From Amyelois transitella (taxonomy: Eukaryota > Arthropoda > Insecta > Lepidoptera > Pyralidae), in the NCBI RefSeq assembly GCF_032362555.1, contig NC_083507.1:4343001-4407000 (forward strand): 64,000 nucleotides of DNA. The letters run 5' to 3'. Below, one piece after another: positions 27,101-37,100 of the stretch. The notes under the pieces are model-generated. The model was not told the origin of the DNA and searched no databases. It was given only the letters and a program-made list of their open reading frames with translations. The position numbers were made by a program, and so were the translations under genes. The number at the start of each line of letters is the position of its first letter. Within the stretch, counting starts at the first letter, position 1.

Positions 27101-27901
27101 ATTTTAATTGAAAAATGTAATCTCAAGATAATAAGTATTATTTTTAATCCATTAGGTATGTATGTATAAGGTAGTGATTACTACCTACTATAGTGGTATA
27201 TTAATACACCACTCCGCAAATATCGGAATAACTTTAAATTGGTATTACCCAAGTAAGTATACCTTCATATTAAAAACAATGTCTATTCAATTTTAAGGTC
27301 CAATATACCTACATCAAAGATCTTAACATGTCAATCTTGCAGCTTTCTAGATATAGGTACCTAAGATTAATTGTGATATAGGTAGGTAGTTTACGTTCAA
27401 AATGATGGTATCTTTTTAAAATAAGGATTCTCTTTGTTATTTATTAGTGATGATGTGGTTATACATACATACATATTATCACGTCCATGCCTCTTGGTAG
27501 ACTGTTTTGAACCAACACCAGCCAGAACAGTCTTGAAAGGACCGAAAGGCCATGTTCAGCTGAATGGCTTTATATTGAAATTGAGATTCCAATAGTTCAA
27601 TAGTTGCTAGTCCATCGCCTAGAAACATTCCAAGTTTATTAGCCTAACCCTTAGTCGCCTTTTACGACATCCATGTCAAAGAAATGGAGTGATCCTATTC
27701 TTTAGTGCGGGAACCACACGGCACGGATATTCATAACTTTAATCTGTAATTTTTTTAAAGTGCTATTAATTACACTAGCTTAAAACTTTTAACTATTTCT
27801 TATAACCCTTGAAAAATAATCATTATTTCTAAACCTTATAGGTTCCATAGTTAATGCCAGTTACAAAACTTACCGTAATCTTTTCCATTTTCTTTTGCCA
27901 T
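12178..27901 (-). CDS. Ctl2: Choline transporter-like protein, SLC44A2/4/5 group
   Basis: Coding exons in order: 27901-27874 (first exon 1a), 19562-19440, 18621-18458, 17796-17613, 16722-16640, 16124-15959, 15704-15479, 15398-15221, 14946-14817, 14596-14443, 13745-13454, 13352-13118, 12281-12178. They join in phase to 2067 nt, 688 residues, normal for SLC44. Landmarks are EPIRYDPDFNGPIHNRSCTD, CPTPQVCVNKCPEN, LGRCIP, the cysteine-rich MCCCKCFFWCLENFLKF, NAYIM, LLMRNIVRVVVLDKV and a C-terminal FMSKNLMKILGKRNKK. SLC44 proteins are multi-pass (about ten membrane segments) plasma-membrane or organelle transporters of choline and related amines. The first membrane segment is LWLILFIIYLGVWGFIGFY, followed by a large Cys-rich extracellular loop. 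An alternative first exon (20373) and an alternative loop exon (17367-17141) are listed separately. Confidence 0.95.
12440..12830 (+). repeat. tRNA-derived SINE, family C
   Basis: It contains a B-box-like GGTTCGAATC near 12522, an A-box-like GGATAGAGCGTCGACGG upstream, and a tail with CTCCTCTCCAGAGTGGTGAG. A reverse copy lies at 22490-22820. It sits in the last Ctl2 intron. Confidence 0.65.
13850..13935 (-). repeat. Fragment of repeat family G (CTAGCTTTTACCCGC end)
   Basis: CTAGCTTTTACCCGC followed by TTCAGCGCCATCTAC is a common moth non-LTR tail motif. Related fragments lie at 14240-14400 and 25540-25715. Confidence 0.5.
13975..14240 (-). repeat. SINE-like repeat family B
   Basis: A reverse copy with GGTTCCCGGCACTAATAC, GGACCACTCCATCTC, AACCTGTCACTATTTGAA and TCTACCCCGCAAGGGATATA, ending in a GTAT microsatellite. 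It is intronic in Ctl2. Confidence 0.8.
14240..14400 (+). repeat. Fragment of repeat family G
   Basis: Shares AGGTTTTTCGCAAATCCCATGGGAACTT with the 25540-25715 copy in reverse orientation. It lies in the Ctl2 intron below the 14596-14443 exon. Confidence 0.45.
14673..14717. repeat. Perfect 21-bp inverted repeat (hairpin)
   Basis: Arms GATTTGATGGGAACAAATAT... are perfectly complementary over 21 bp around a 3-nt loop. The hairpin fills a fifth of a 220-bp Ctl2 intron. Confidence 0.85.
17141..17367 (-). CDS. Ctl2: Ctl2 alternative extracellular-loop exon (76 residues)
   Basis: A GC-rich open stretch inside an AT-rich intron, with acceptor TATAG before 17367 and donor GTAGGT after 17141. It starts in phase 1 and ends in phase 0, exactly like the 83-nt exon 16722-16640. 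It opens with the same frame and pattern (VLFRCIGDL against VLGRCIPID), then continues with SLLTRATALDTYVGWIAASW and YFKGTERDTHI. Including both exons would break the frame (227 nt is not a multiple of three), so they should be mutually exclusive. Using this exon adds 48 residues, giving 736. Confidence 0.65.
18318..18357 (-). other. Possible further alternative Ctl2 exon
   Basis: A 40-nt stretch reading YPEFVGLDSFVLS on the minus strand ends at a perfect GTAAGT donor; a second GTAAGT lies a few codons further on. Phase 0 in and phase 1 out would match the exon 17796-17613. The acceptor (...CAAGAG) lacks a good pyrimidine tract, so this is only a candidate. Confidence 0.25.
18770..18855 (+). 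repeat. Fragment of SINE-like repeat family B
   Basis: Contains GAGTCCCAAGTTTATAAGCC and GTCGCCTTTTACGACATC, the 3' half of the family. Confidence 0.6.
20331..20373 (-). CDS. Ctl2: Ctl2 alternative proximal first coding exon (isoform B)
   Basis: ATG at 20373 encodes MGCCGDCCIPPKES plus one base and ends at a GTAAGT donor in the same phase as exon 1a. Joining to 19562 gives ...KESREPIRYDPDF. An MGCC start is also found in human SLC44A1. The cysteine cluster could be a lipid-modification site, although Asp at position 6 is unfavourable for N-myristoylation. An alternative promoter just upstream (above 20373) is implied. Confidence 0.75.
22490..22820 (-). repeat. tRNA-derived SINE, family C
   Basis: A reverse copy of the 12440-12830 element: CATCCTCACCACTCTGGAGA, CCTGGATTGGGTGAGTTAC, GTAAGAGCATCGG and a B-box complement near 22790. 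It lies in the large first intron of Ctl2 isoform A. Confidence 0.65.
24602..24631. repeat. Perfect 13-bp inverted repeat
   Basis: TTTTATTCTTCAT and ATGAAGAATAAAA flank a 4-nt AATT centre, which is itself part of the palindrome. Intronic in Ctl2. Confidence 0.8.
24725..24797. repeat. Imperfect 33-bp hairpin, pre-miRNA-like
   Basis: Two 33-nt arms (ATTACTGGATGCTCTGC... and ...GCAGAGCATCCAGTAAT) pair with four mismatches around a 7-nt loop. The total of 73 nt and the spaced mismatches resemble a microRNA precursor, but a small MITE relic is equally possible. It lies in the first intron of Ctl2. Confidence 0.55.
25540..25715 (-). repeat. Fragment of repeat family G
   Basis: Contains AAGTTCCCGTGGGATTTGCG, TAGATGGCGCTGAACTC and the terminal CGCGGGTAAAAGCTAGTT. 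It is the tail of a non-LTR-type moth repeat in the first intron of Ctl2. Confidence 0.5.
26525..26627. repeat. 35-bp inverted repeat (long hairpin)
   Basis: The arms 26525-26559 and 26593-26627 are complementary with a single mismatch (AATGTGTAAAACAAGC...), separated by an AT-rich 33-nt loop. Intronic in Ctl2; the form suggests a foldback MITE. Confidence 0.85.
27463..27728 (+). repeat. SINE-like repeat family B
   Basis: Runs from CATACATACATATTATCACG through GTCGCCTTTTACGACATC to GGGAACCACACGGCACGG. It lies about 150 bp downstream of exon 1a of Ctl2, in its first intron. Confidence 0.8.
27874..27901 (-). CDS. Ctl2: Ctl2 distal first coding exon (isoform A)
   Basis: ATG at 27901 encodes MAKENGKDY plus one base, then a consensus donor GTAAGT. 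It splices in phase 1 to the common exon at 19562 to give MAKENGKDYGEPIRYDP, matching the short hydrophilic N-terminus of the SLC44A2/4/5 group. The intron to exon 2 is about 8.3 kb and contains exon 1b. Confidence 0.85.
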
Positions 27902-28954
27902 TTTCGAAATAATAAACTTCTATTCGCTGTGCTATGCTTTTGTAAATAAAAAATGTTTTATCAAAGTGGTAATGCTTATTAACATAGTAAGATTTCAAAC
28001 AATCTCGCTGGGCCTCCTTTGTACTTCGGAACTAATTTTAATTGAGACACATCACAACTTTTTCACTTGAATCACTATCGTAATGTCACCACGTGAATAA
28101 CTAACCGGGAAAATTATTATATCGCTGCCAAACAGGCATATTTATTTTTGTACTGTTTATTTATATTTAGATGAAAGTGAAAGTCTGTCGACAATATGCA
28201 TGAGCATGCGGCGACAGATACAGCGACCATACGGTTTAGCTTCACGCTGGCGACTGGCGACTGGGCTGTATATGTGCAATGCAATGACTAACTCTCAATA
28301 AAGAACAATAGCAGCTACGTTTTGTTGAATTTGTAGTACACTCGACAACATATTATTCAGTTTGTAAATTAATGTGCTATGCGTAGTAGACATTTCACAC
28401 GGCAGGCAAACCTATAAGACTATATATTTTTAAGTAAACTAGCTATCCAGAAAAATGCTTGAACCATACTTTTCCTGAAGGTCTATTCTGTATCTGTGCC
28501 AAATTTAGTCAAAAACAGTCCCGTTGTGTTTGAGTTTATTCGGTACATATTTCTGTAATACAAATAATTTTTCTTCTTTTGATCTCCGGCATTCATAATC
28601 ATACGATTGGAAAAATTATATTAATATTTTTGCATTCAAAAGAGTAGGTAGTCTCCGTGTGGTCCCATAGAAGTTTGGCTAAGGTCTGGTCATAAAGGTG
28701 GAAGATATTCCTGGGAACTCCTCATAACAGAATAAGCTCTGCAAGTAAATAATGGTGTATATGGCAAAGGCCTCTTCTCACAAGGAGAAAGGATGATCAT
28801 TATACGCATTTATTTATGTAAGTTACTAAAGAAAACCGGTACAGTCAGCAGTGTATTAAGCATACTTAAAAGAGCAATTAGAGACAAAGAGAGCAGATGA
28901 AGCACTCATCACATAAATGTACTCACACTAAAAAAGACCAATTAAAAAGACATA

Positions 28955-29170
28955 CATACATATTTAGACTTTTAGGTATAGGTATCCCTTACGGGATAGA
29001 CGAAAAGAAAAGTCTGATAGGCAACATTCAGCTGTTAGGCTTAGTGATAGAATTAAGATTCAAATGTCACTTGGGATGCCAGCCCATCGCCCAAAAGAAG
29101 AATCCCAAGTTTTACAAGCCTTAGTCGCCTTTTACGAAATCCATGGGATAGAGATGTAGGGGTACTATAC
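28955..29170 (+). repeat. SINE-like repeat family B
   Basis: A diverged copy with GGTATCCCTTACGGGATAGA, ATTCAGCTGTTAGGC, AGCCCATCGCCCAAAAG and GTCGCCTTTTACGAAATCC. Confidence 0.65.
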
Positions 29171-29420
29171 AAAAATAACAAAAAAAATTAAACCGACTTT
29201 CAAAACACTATAAAGCTAAAAATAATTTTCATTTAACTAACAATATGTCGTACTTAAGGGATTAATGGATTGATACCATTTTTTGGAGTCAGTGTCGAAC
29301 GAAATTTATGTATCAATAACTGGTAGATCGCACACAATACCTACTACCTATTTGACATGGAGCGCGCGGCTGGCACCGGTTCCAGAAATTGATTGACCAG
29401 GAGGGAAATTTGAATGAATA

Positions 29421-29462
29421 CTACTTTGTTATAACAAACACATTTTTGTTATAACAAAGTAG
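29421..29462. repeat. Perfect 18-bp inverted repeat
   Basis: CTACTTTGTTATAACAAA pairs perfectly with its complement across a 6-nt loop. Confidence 0.85.
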
Positions 29463-32235
29463 CGGTTGACTGAAATGTACCTACATAGGCAGACTACAAT
29501 TTTATTCATTTATTTACCGCAACTGCATGAGCGTAAAAAGGGTAATTATTTCGTTGTGATATTGCTGAGTAATGAGTAAAAACTTTTACATACGATATTG
29601 CAACTCATTTGAGTTCGTTGCGAAAAGGATGAACAATTATCCTTGTTGTCTGTCTCAAAAAAAAAATTATTTTATCATTTTGAGCCACAGACGGACACCC
29701 AGGTAAAAGTTGTCATTGTTAAACTACATATATGTTGCTGTTCTGAAATGATTTTTGTAGTTCATCTATCGATCTTTGCAATAAAGAAAGAAATACTAAC
29801 TTTTGTTCAAGAAAATAAAAGGTTCATTATGGTACCTTTGCGAGTGGTATCTTCACTTCGACCGTTTAGGAGTACATTACACATACGTCTTATCAGTTTA
29901 TCTTTTTTAATTTCCGCTGTTGTTTACTCATAAACTGCTATAATATAATATATTCAAAATAAACCTACCTACTTAAATAGCACTAAAGATATGGGTATTT
30001 TTTGCATCAGATAAGTAGGGAACAAGTAAGTATACCTTACCTTACCTGTAGAATATTTGACATGGAAGACGGACAAACAAACACACTTTACAGCTGTTAT
30101 ATTAGTATGAATGTTTGTATTTTTAAATACGTAGGTATTAAGTATTTATATTTACCTTTGGGTATCTACCTTCCTACCCATGTAAAAGTAAAGAATTATG
30201 CACTATTTTGCTATACAAGAATCGTTAAAACTAATAGACTGGTCACAGTCACAGTGCCAAGCAACGTTTATACAAATTATAAAAATCTATCTTAACCTTA
30301 TAAGTACTCCTAGCAGTCTCCGAATAAAAAAACTAACATGGCGAAACTATAGTTCCGTTTTTGCCATTAGACTGCGAAATCCTAAACACGGTGATCAATG
30401 TACATATCTTTTGTACTCTGAAACCTAAAGCACCCGAACTATTCACGAGACATCAATCTCCAAACTGTTTACCGATTGGTAATATACTCGTGCATATAAA
30501 CTCCGCAAGGATTTGCACACAAATGAAAAGGGACCCTTGCAATAGCAGCAGCTTGTGCATTAGTTATAAAAGGATCTACTTACCTGAATCTATTTTTGTA
30601 TGTTCCATCTGCCCACTGCAAGGTGGCAGGCCTGGACCCAAACTTAAGAGTAGAAAAAAATTGCAATGCAGCCGCGGTGCAGCAATCCATGCTCTTTGTT
30701 TAAATAAGAACGAGGTGATTCTAAATTCGTCTTTTAAATAAAGATATGTAGGAACTTATGGGTAACATGTTCCTTTATCGAATTGGTTCGAATTTCGATA
30801 GAGGGCCTGTGAATCCAGATTACCATTGTCCCATAACAAGGCCTTATCCAACGGCTACTTCCGTTGTGTTTAGTACCTAGGTCTATTCAATGTTCCCGAA
30901 CTGTGAAATAAATACGAATACATAGTCTTATGAAAACTGAAAATTGAACTCTTAAGCGTAGATATCGAATGAGAGTGAGGTAAACGTCCCAAGCTGTCGG
31001 CATGATTCGAACAAAGCGATCCCCGTCTGGCTGTTGACCCTCGTTGGTAATTTATATCGAACTCTCACTTTGTCTAAGTCTTGTAGTCACAGGTACAACT
31101 CCTACTACTAACGGTATTTGTCTAGTAAGTAAACTTAGTAAGTATTCTTCACAAGCGTAGGTTTTTCTTGGATTAAGTCTAAAGGAAAAATGCATTGACG
31201 TTACGTTTAGTTAATGTCTCAAAAGCAAAAGCAAGTAAATTTTTACTTATTAACTAGTAGGCAGATAGGTTTATCATTTATGATAGAGAAACCTACCATT
31301 AGTGCCTATATTTTATACTATATACACTTCAATTATCTAAAGCCAGATAAGTTAAACTAGGTACCTACCTACCTACTCTACAAATGGGGATTTTCTGTGG
31401 TAATTATAAAATACGATTCGATGACCATTATACTATCTTATCGCGATGAACGTCATTCATTTATCTAAATGATAAATATATAATATTATTAAAGGTATAG
31501 TAAATACCTAACAGGCAAAGTTACAGAATTCTAGTCAAAATCTACGAAAATGGCTCTGGCCGCGGTAATAGATGTGCCTATGACTAAATCCTTTTGACTT
31601 GACATCTTTTTCTTTTCACTGTTTGTTTCGTAATGAACGAAATTATATTGTTACTACAAAGTATACGTACCTAAATGCGTACTACTCCAGTATAGATAGA
31701 AATGCCGTAATGTTAATGCTATTTACGTTTTTGATGGTTACCGTGGGGGTGAAAATATCGAAACAGTTCGACTATCGAACTACCGGTAGGACTAGATGGA
31801 ATTTAGGGTATTGATGATGGGCGTTGTGTATCGATATTTGTGATTTGAAGAGAGGTGGTTGCATCATCTTGACGTCACAAAAAATATGGCCTTCATTGCA
31901 CTGGCCGAAAATGTTAGCGGGCCTGTCCACTTTCGTTGATAAAGCAATTATCTTCAACTGAAGCCTGAAGTGACAGGGAAAGTTAGTAAGTCGCCTACCG
32001 CGCAAGATCCCCGTGAACTCACATCCGTTGATCAGATTCCCCTTAGATGTATGTAAGCATAAAAAGCGTGCGTGCGCCTCCTTCAAAAGAATACATGTTT
32101 TTGGAAACCCCCATGGGAACTATAGTTTTTACCGGTACGGTTTCAAGGTTTCTTCAGTAGAATTACGCTTGAAAGGACAAGAAAAAAGTAGCTCAAATAG
32201 CAAAACTAAAAAATAAATACATGTAAGGGTCGTAT

Positions 32236-32415
32236 GATTGGATACACAAACGTGTGCGCAGCGAACGCGATCTCGGCTCTACTGGCGCGCGAGTCACGGA
32301 GGAGACGCTTAGTCGTCCGGAGAGACGCGCGGGATACGAGGTACCGCTCAGCCGGGCTCGGTTGCCTAGCAACGCGGCCGCGATAACTACCTAACTACGT
32401 ACGCGCTCGCTACAT
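32236..32415. other. CpG-rich patch with X-box-type palindrome
   Basis: A sharply GC- and CpG-rich 180-bp stretch in AT-rich surroundings. At 32361-32373, GTTGCCTAGCAAC fits the RFX X-box pattern (RYYNYY, 1 base, RRNRAC). No reading frame or exon is evident, so it could be an unannotated promoter, an enhancer or part of a non-coding transcript. Confidence 0.4.
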
Positions 32416-32561
32416 ACATACATACATATAATCACGTCTATATCCCTTACTGGGTAGTAAGAGCCAAAAAATTAATAATATATATAGCTTTATGGGAGAA
32501 AAAAAACGTTATTCTCTACTTCACAAAGTTTATATCGACTATCCAACTACCGGTAGGACTG

Positions 32562-32783
32562 TAATTTTAACTGCCTGCTCGAGCAGGTAATAAGTATTGA
32601 GATTAAATAAAACAAAAGTTCTGTCATAATAATTTTATTCGCATATAATTGGTTATGATACATGGAGTTGAAACGTATGTCTCTCAAGCGCATGGAGTAA
32701 CATACAATTGTTTTAGCTCCAAATTACATTAATTATTCATTTATATTGCATCGACATGGGTTTTGCAAAATCGTCGCTACATA
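32562..32783. repeat. 222-bp direct duplication, copy 1
   Basis: Differs from 33447-33668 at only about three positions and has no gaps. It contains a perfect CCTGCTCGAGCAGG palindrome and, on the minus strand, AATAAA at 32639-32634. Read on the minus strand it would lie in or beyond the PRRC2 3' UTR. Confidence 0.9.
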
Positions 32784-33087
32784 AACGCAAAAAAATGCAA
32801 TGATTGAACTAAATCGATTTATATCATGGTTCTGTGAACCCCGTTAAGAATAAAGACGTGATTTTTATAGGTAATGTTTATTGAACTTATAAAGGTTTCA
32901 TGAAATATGAGCAGAGGATTTGTAGGCGTCGTGAAGAAAACTGCAGAACAAGCTATGTAGATTGCACTGTATTATCGCAACATTTTAAGTATATTTTACA
33001 CTTTCACAATATGCACTGATGAACTAAGTATTCAAATTAAAAGGACTAATAATTATTAGAATCAAAAGTTGGACTAAACAAAAAACA

Positions 33088-33350
33088 TACATACATACAT
33101 ATGATCACGTCTATATCCCTAGCGGGGTAGACAGAGCCACCAGTCTTGAAAAGACTGATAGGCCACGCTCAGCTGTTTGGCTTAGTGATAGAATTGAGAT
33201 TCAAATAGTGACAGGTTGCTAGCCCTTCGCCTAAAAGAGGAATCCCAAGTTTATAAGCCTATCCCTTAGTCGCCTTTTACGACATCCGTGGGAAAGAGAT
33301 GGAGTGGTCCAATCCTTTTTTTAATGGTGCCGGGAACCACACGGCACGGG
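33088..33350 (+). repeat. SINE-like repeat family B
   Basis: One of the best preserved copies: ATGATCACGTCTATATCCCT, GACAGGTTGCTAGCCCTTCG, GCCTTTTACGACATCCGTGG, ending GGAACCACACGGCACGG. It lies between the two copies of the 222-bp duplication. Confidence 0.85.
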
Positions 33351-33446
33351 AACCAAACAAAAAACATTTTCTTATAATACATTTGTTCTTTTTTAATTTA
33401 AATTGTTTTACAGCCAGTACTACCTACTAAACAAGGGGGTTGTGTT

Positions 33447-33668
33447 TAATTTTAACTGCCTGCTCGAGCGGGTAATAAGTATTGAGATTAAATAAAACAA
33501 AAGTTCTGTCATAATAATTTTATTCGCATATAATTGGTTATGATACATGGAGTTGAACCGTATGTCTCTCAAGCGCATGGAGTAACATACAATTGTTTTA
33601 GCTCCAAATTACATTAATTATTCATTTATATTGCATCGACATGGGTTTTGCAAAACCGTCGCTACATA
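33447..33668. repeat. 222-bp direct duplication, copy 2
   Basis: The second copy begins 885 bp after the first, in the same orientation and of identical length. Minus-strand AATAAA lies at 33524-33519, about 650 bp downstream of the PRRC2 stop, and is a plausible PRRC2 poly(A) signal. Confidence 0.9.
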
Positions 33669-34176
33669 TTCACTAATGAGAGGTCGAGGCAGCATCGGTC
33701 AGTCGGACGCGAGTCCTCCGTGCGTCGGTCGCGGGGCGGCCACCGACCGTTCGCGTTTATATATACTTAAATGTAACAGTCAAATAGCCGGATATCCGTC
33801 CGATCAATATATTTACATACAAACAGAGCGCATCTCGCACGTCGTCGTCGGTAAGAGCCGACCAAAACGATGGACTCCCACCGGCGACGGTTCAGCAGGG
33901 CGCATCAATCCGTACACATCTTAAATAATCATAAAATCACTTCCATAATTTACGACTTAATTAAAATAACCGAAAACCTACGGGCTCGAACCCGATTACA
34001 CGGTGCGACGTCGTGCCGCCGAAAACGGCGTGCTCGAAGGATGCCGTTTTTCGCCGCCGATCGATCAATAAGGAACACACTGTAGGTATTGGTTGGAATG
34101 GGCATCGTGGCGTCGCATCGGTTGTTCGAGCGTGTGAGGCGGCGGGCAGTAGAGTGGCGTGGCGCGAGGCGGAGGT

Positions 34177-37100
34177 TCACTCGGCCTTGACCTCAGCGGG
34201 CGGCGGCGCGTCGGGCGGCGCGGCGGCGTCGGCCGGCTCGTCGGGCGGACCCGCGCCCGAACCTGCATCGGTTACGCGCTCGGCGCTGCCGGCTCCGTCT
34301 GTAACACATACACCATCCTTATTTATTGCGTTATGTTTTGGAACACACCCACCAAGCAAAAGCAATCACACCATAACAATACAATGCCCGGGAAATTATC
34401 GCGAGAGACCTGAATATTCAGACGACTAACTGTGTAACCGTGATTCAATATGGGTTTGTTTATATCTTCAAAGTTCAATTTAAAAACCTGACTTAAAAAT
34501 CCAGGATCGTAGCCACAGCCAAGGTGAGGTCTAGTATGGCGAACAAACCTACTAATCACAGGAAAAGTATCTTTACGAATTGCGCTTAAATTAAAAGCAA
34601 AAAGTCGCTGTAAACGGCTGTGCCACAGAATAGAGGAAGATATCATGTGACTCACTGCGCTGATGATGATGATACTGCTGGTAGAGGTTGGGGCGGGGCG
34701 CGTGGTGCCGCACGTGCTGCGCGGGCCGGTACAGCGGCACGGGCGGGCGCTGGATGGGCGCCGGGTAGCGCGGGGACAGGCCCCGCGGGCCCCCGCCCCC
34801 GCCGCACCGCCCGCCGTTCCCGCCCATCATTTGCTACGGGCGGTAATACTACGTGTATTATGTCGGCATGTCTGCTATAGTCTGACTATGGGTTGTTCTT
34901 TTTTGACAGTTACACAATGCAAAGTATTTGAGATAAATATAGATAATAGATATGAGCTTAAATTGCGGTTTTGCTTTATTATAAATGTCAAAAAGAAGTG
35001 TTTGGACAGAGTACAGTAGACATGATTTTTTACTCTCAAATTGCATGTTTCAAAATGATGCAACTTGAGAGTGGAACAATTGTAAATATTAAATGTTTTC
35101 ATAAAAAGAAAAGATTGTTGACACTTTATACACCTAGGCATAAAGTATTATTTGGATTCTGCCAGTCATCTCGTTGGTTGACACACGTATTTTCGTCAAA
35201 TCGCGATATTTATTGTTTTCCTTATTTGTTCTCTTCCCATTTCATCCTTTACTCGGTTGTGGATACAGAACACAATAAGGTAAGTAAGTTATTTAGTTGT
35301 AATTCGCACCTACTCCATCACTCCGTGATGGAGTTGGGTGACGAAGAAGGCCCCCCAGACTGGGGAGGTACGAGTTCTTCTTCCAGGAAGAAATCCTCTA
35401 CGCCTCGCCCTTCTAAGCGACCTGCCGAATCTGCAATAGAATCGGAACCAAAAAAAACTTCTCCCCCATCGGACTCAATCCAATCTGTTTTTCATCGTCC
35501 GGGTTTTGAACCGGACTCTATCATTAAATATACCGACGAAGACGATGCTCCGTTTATCGTATATGTTACGAGGATGGAACCCGATCCTTCTGCGGGTCTA
35601 TCTATTAAGCTGCTTAAATTTGCTCAATTTCTGCATCAAAATTCTGTCAGTGGTATCAAATCTGGGGGACTTAAACTCATGGGCAGGAACAAAATTTCAA
35701 TCGAATTTACAGATAGGGACTCTGCCAATTCTTTTTTAGAAAATCCTTTAATCCCAAATAATAAATATACTGCGTCTGTCCCGAGATTCAATATCTCTCG
35801 CATGGGAGTTGTTAGAGATATCCCTACGGACTGGACTCTTGAAGAATTAATTAATAATATTTCTGTTCCGCCCAACTGTGGTCAGGTAGTAATGGCCAGA
35901 CGTCTTAACTCCAAATCAAAGAAACCTGACTCCTCCGTTTCCTGGTTCCCAACCACTACTGTTGTCCTTACTTTCCGTGGACATGTCCTCCCGGAAAGAG
36001 TTTTTTGTTTCCATACCTCTCTCCCTGTATCAGTCTACCTCCTCCCCACAATCCAATGTAGGAACTGCTGTAAATTTGGTCATATCAGCAAACAGTGCCG
36101 CTCCAAACCACGCTGCTATAGGTGTGGCCAATTCCAACACTCAGGTGATTCATGCTCCTCAGATGTTCCTTTATTATGTTTATTCTGCGGGAATTCCCAT
36201 CTTGCTACTGACCCATCCTGCCCCGAACATATTAGGCAGAAACAAATAAAAGTTATCATGGCAAACGATAACATTAGTTACTCTGAGGCAGCAATGAAAA
36301 TTCCTCAAAAACGTTCTTTTTCACAAGTTGCTGCTGCAGATACCCCTGCTTCCTCCCAATTCTACTCCTCCCAATCTCCAGTCTCCTCTCCACAACGCCC
36401 ACCAAACCCTCCCCGCTCTTCAGCCCCCAATCTGTCTTCCTCTTACAAAAAAACGATTACAATTTCCCCTAAAACCAGACCAGAGCTTGGTAAGTCTTAT
36501 GACATTCAGGCTCTCAGAGAAATTACCGCAACTCCAAAATCTTCCCTTCCCAATGGTTGTGCGTGTTCTTGCCAACACCAGGACCCTTCCACTGCTTTAT
36601 CTCCAAATGATAACCTATTTGAGATTTTAGCAGACGCCCTTATACAATTTTTATCACGAGATGTTGATATGTTACCGCCCAATACCATTTCTCGTCTTCA
36701 ACAAATAATCGTTCCCATCCTTTCCAAACATAATGGACCAAGTTCTTCTTCAGTGGAATACTAGGAGTGTATCCAAAAAGAAACCTGATTTAGTCTTCTT
36801 AATCAATAGATACAATCCCATTATAGTTGCCATTGCTGAAACGTGCCTTAAACGCACGTCTCACTTCCATATCCCACACTACTCTTGTTTTCGAGATGAT
36901 AGAGATGATGGTTGGGCAGGCTGCGCTTTGTTAGTCTCTCAATCCATCACCTTCACTCAAGTTCCTATTCCCCCTCACAGCTCTTCCTTCCATGTTGTTG
37001 CTGTGAGAGCCTTAGAAATATCCTTTGTTTCTGTTTACCTCCCTCACCCTCACCACTCTATTGTCCTGGAACTACAGTCTATTCTATCTTCTATCCCTAC

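Larger units (their letters stand above)
27902..32230. other. Intergenic region, no supported gene
   Basis: Upstream of Ctl2 exon 1a. Short open frames here lack family resemblance, splice context or codon signal. It contains a family-B repeat (28955-29170) and an 18-bp perfect hairpin (29421-29462). The exon 1a promoter is expected near 28.0-28.3 kb, where a locally GC-richer patch (TTCACGCTGGCGACTGGCGA) lies. Nothing else is recognised. Confidence 0.6.

Noticed and set aside
33631..34090. Small CpG-rich open frames below PRRC2
   Set aside because: No family resemblance, no splice context; best explained as PRRC2 3' UTR sequence.
34971..35327. A longer start for LINE ORF1
   Set aside because: The upstream part has no in-frame ATG after the inferred element boundary and lies partly in the flanking PRRC2 intron.
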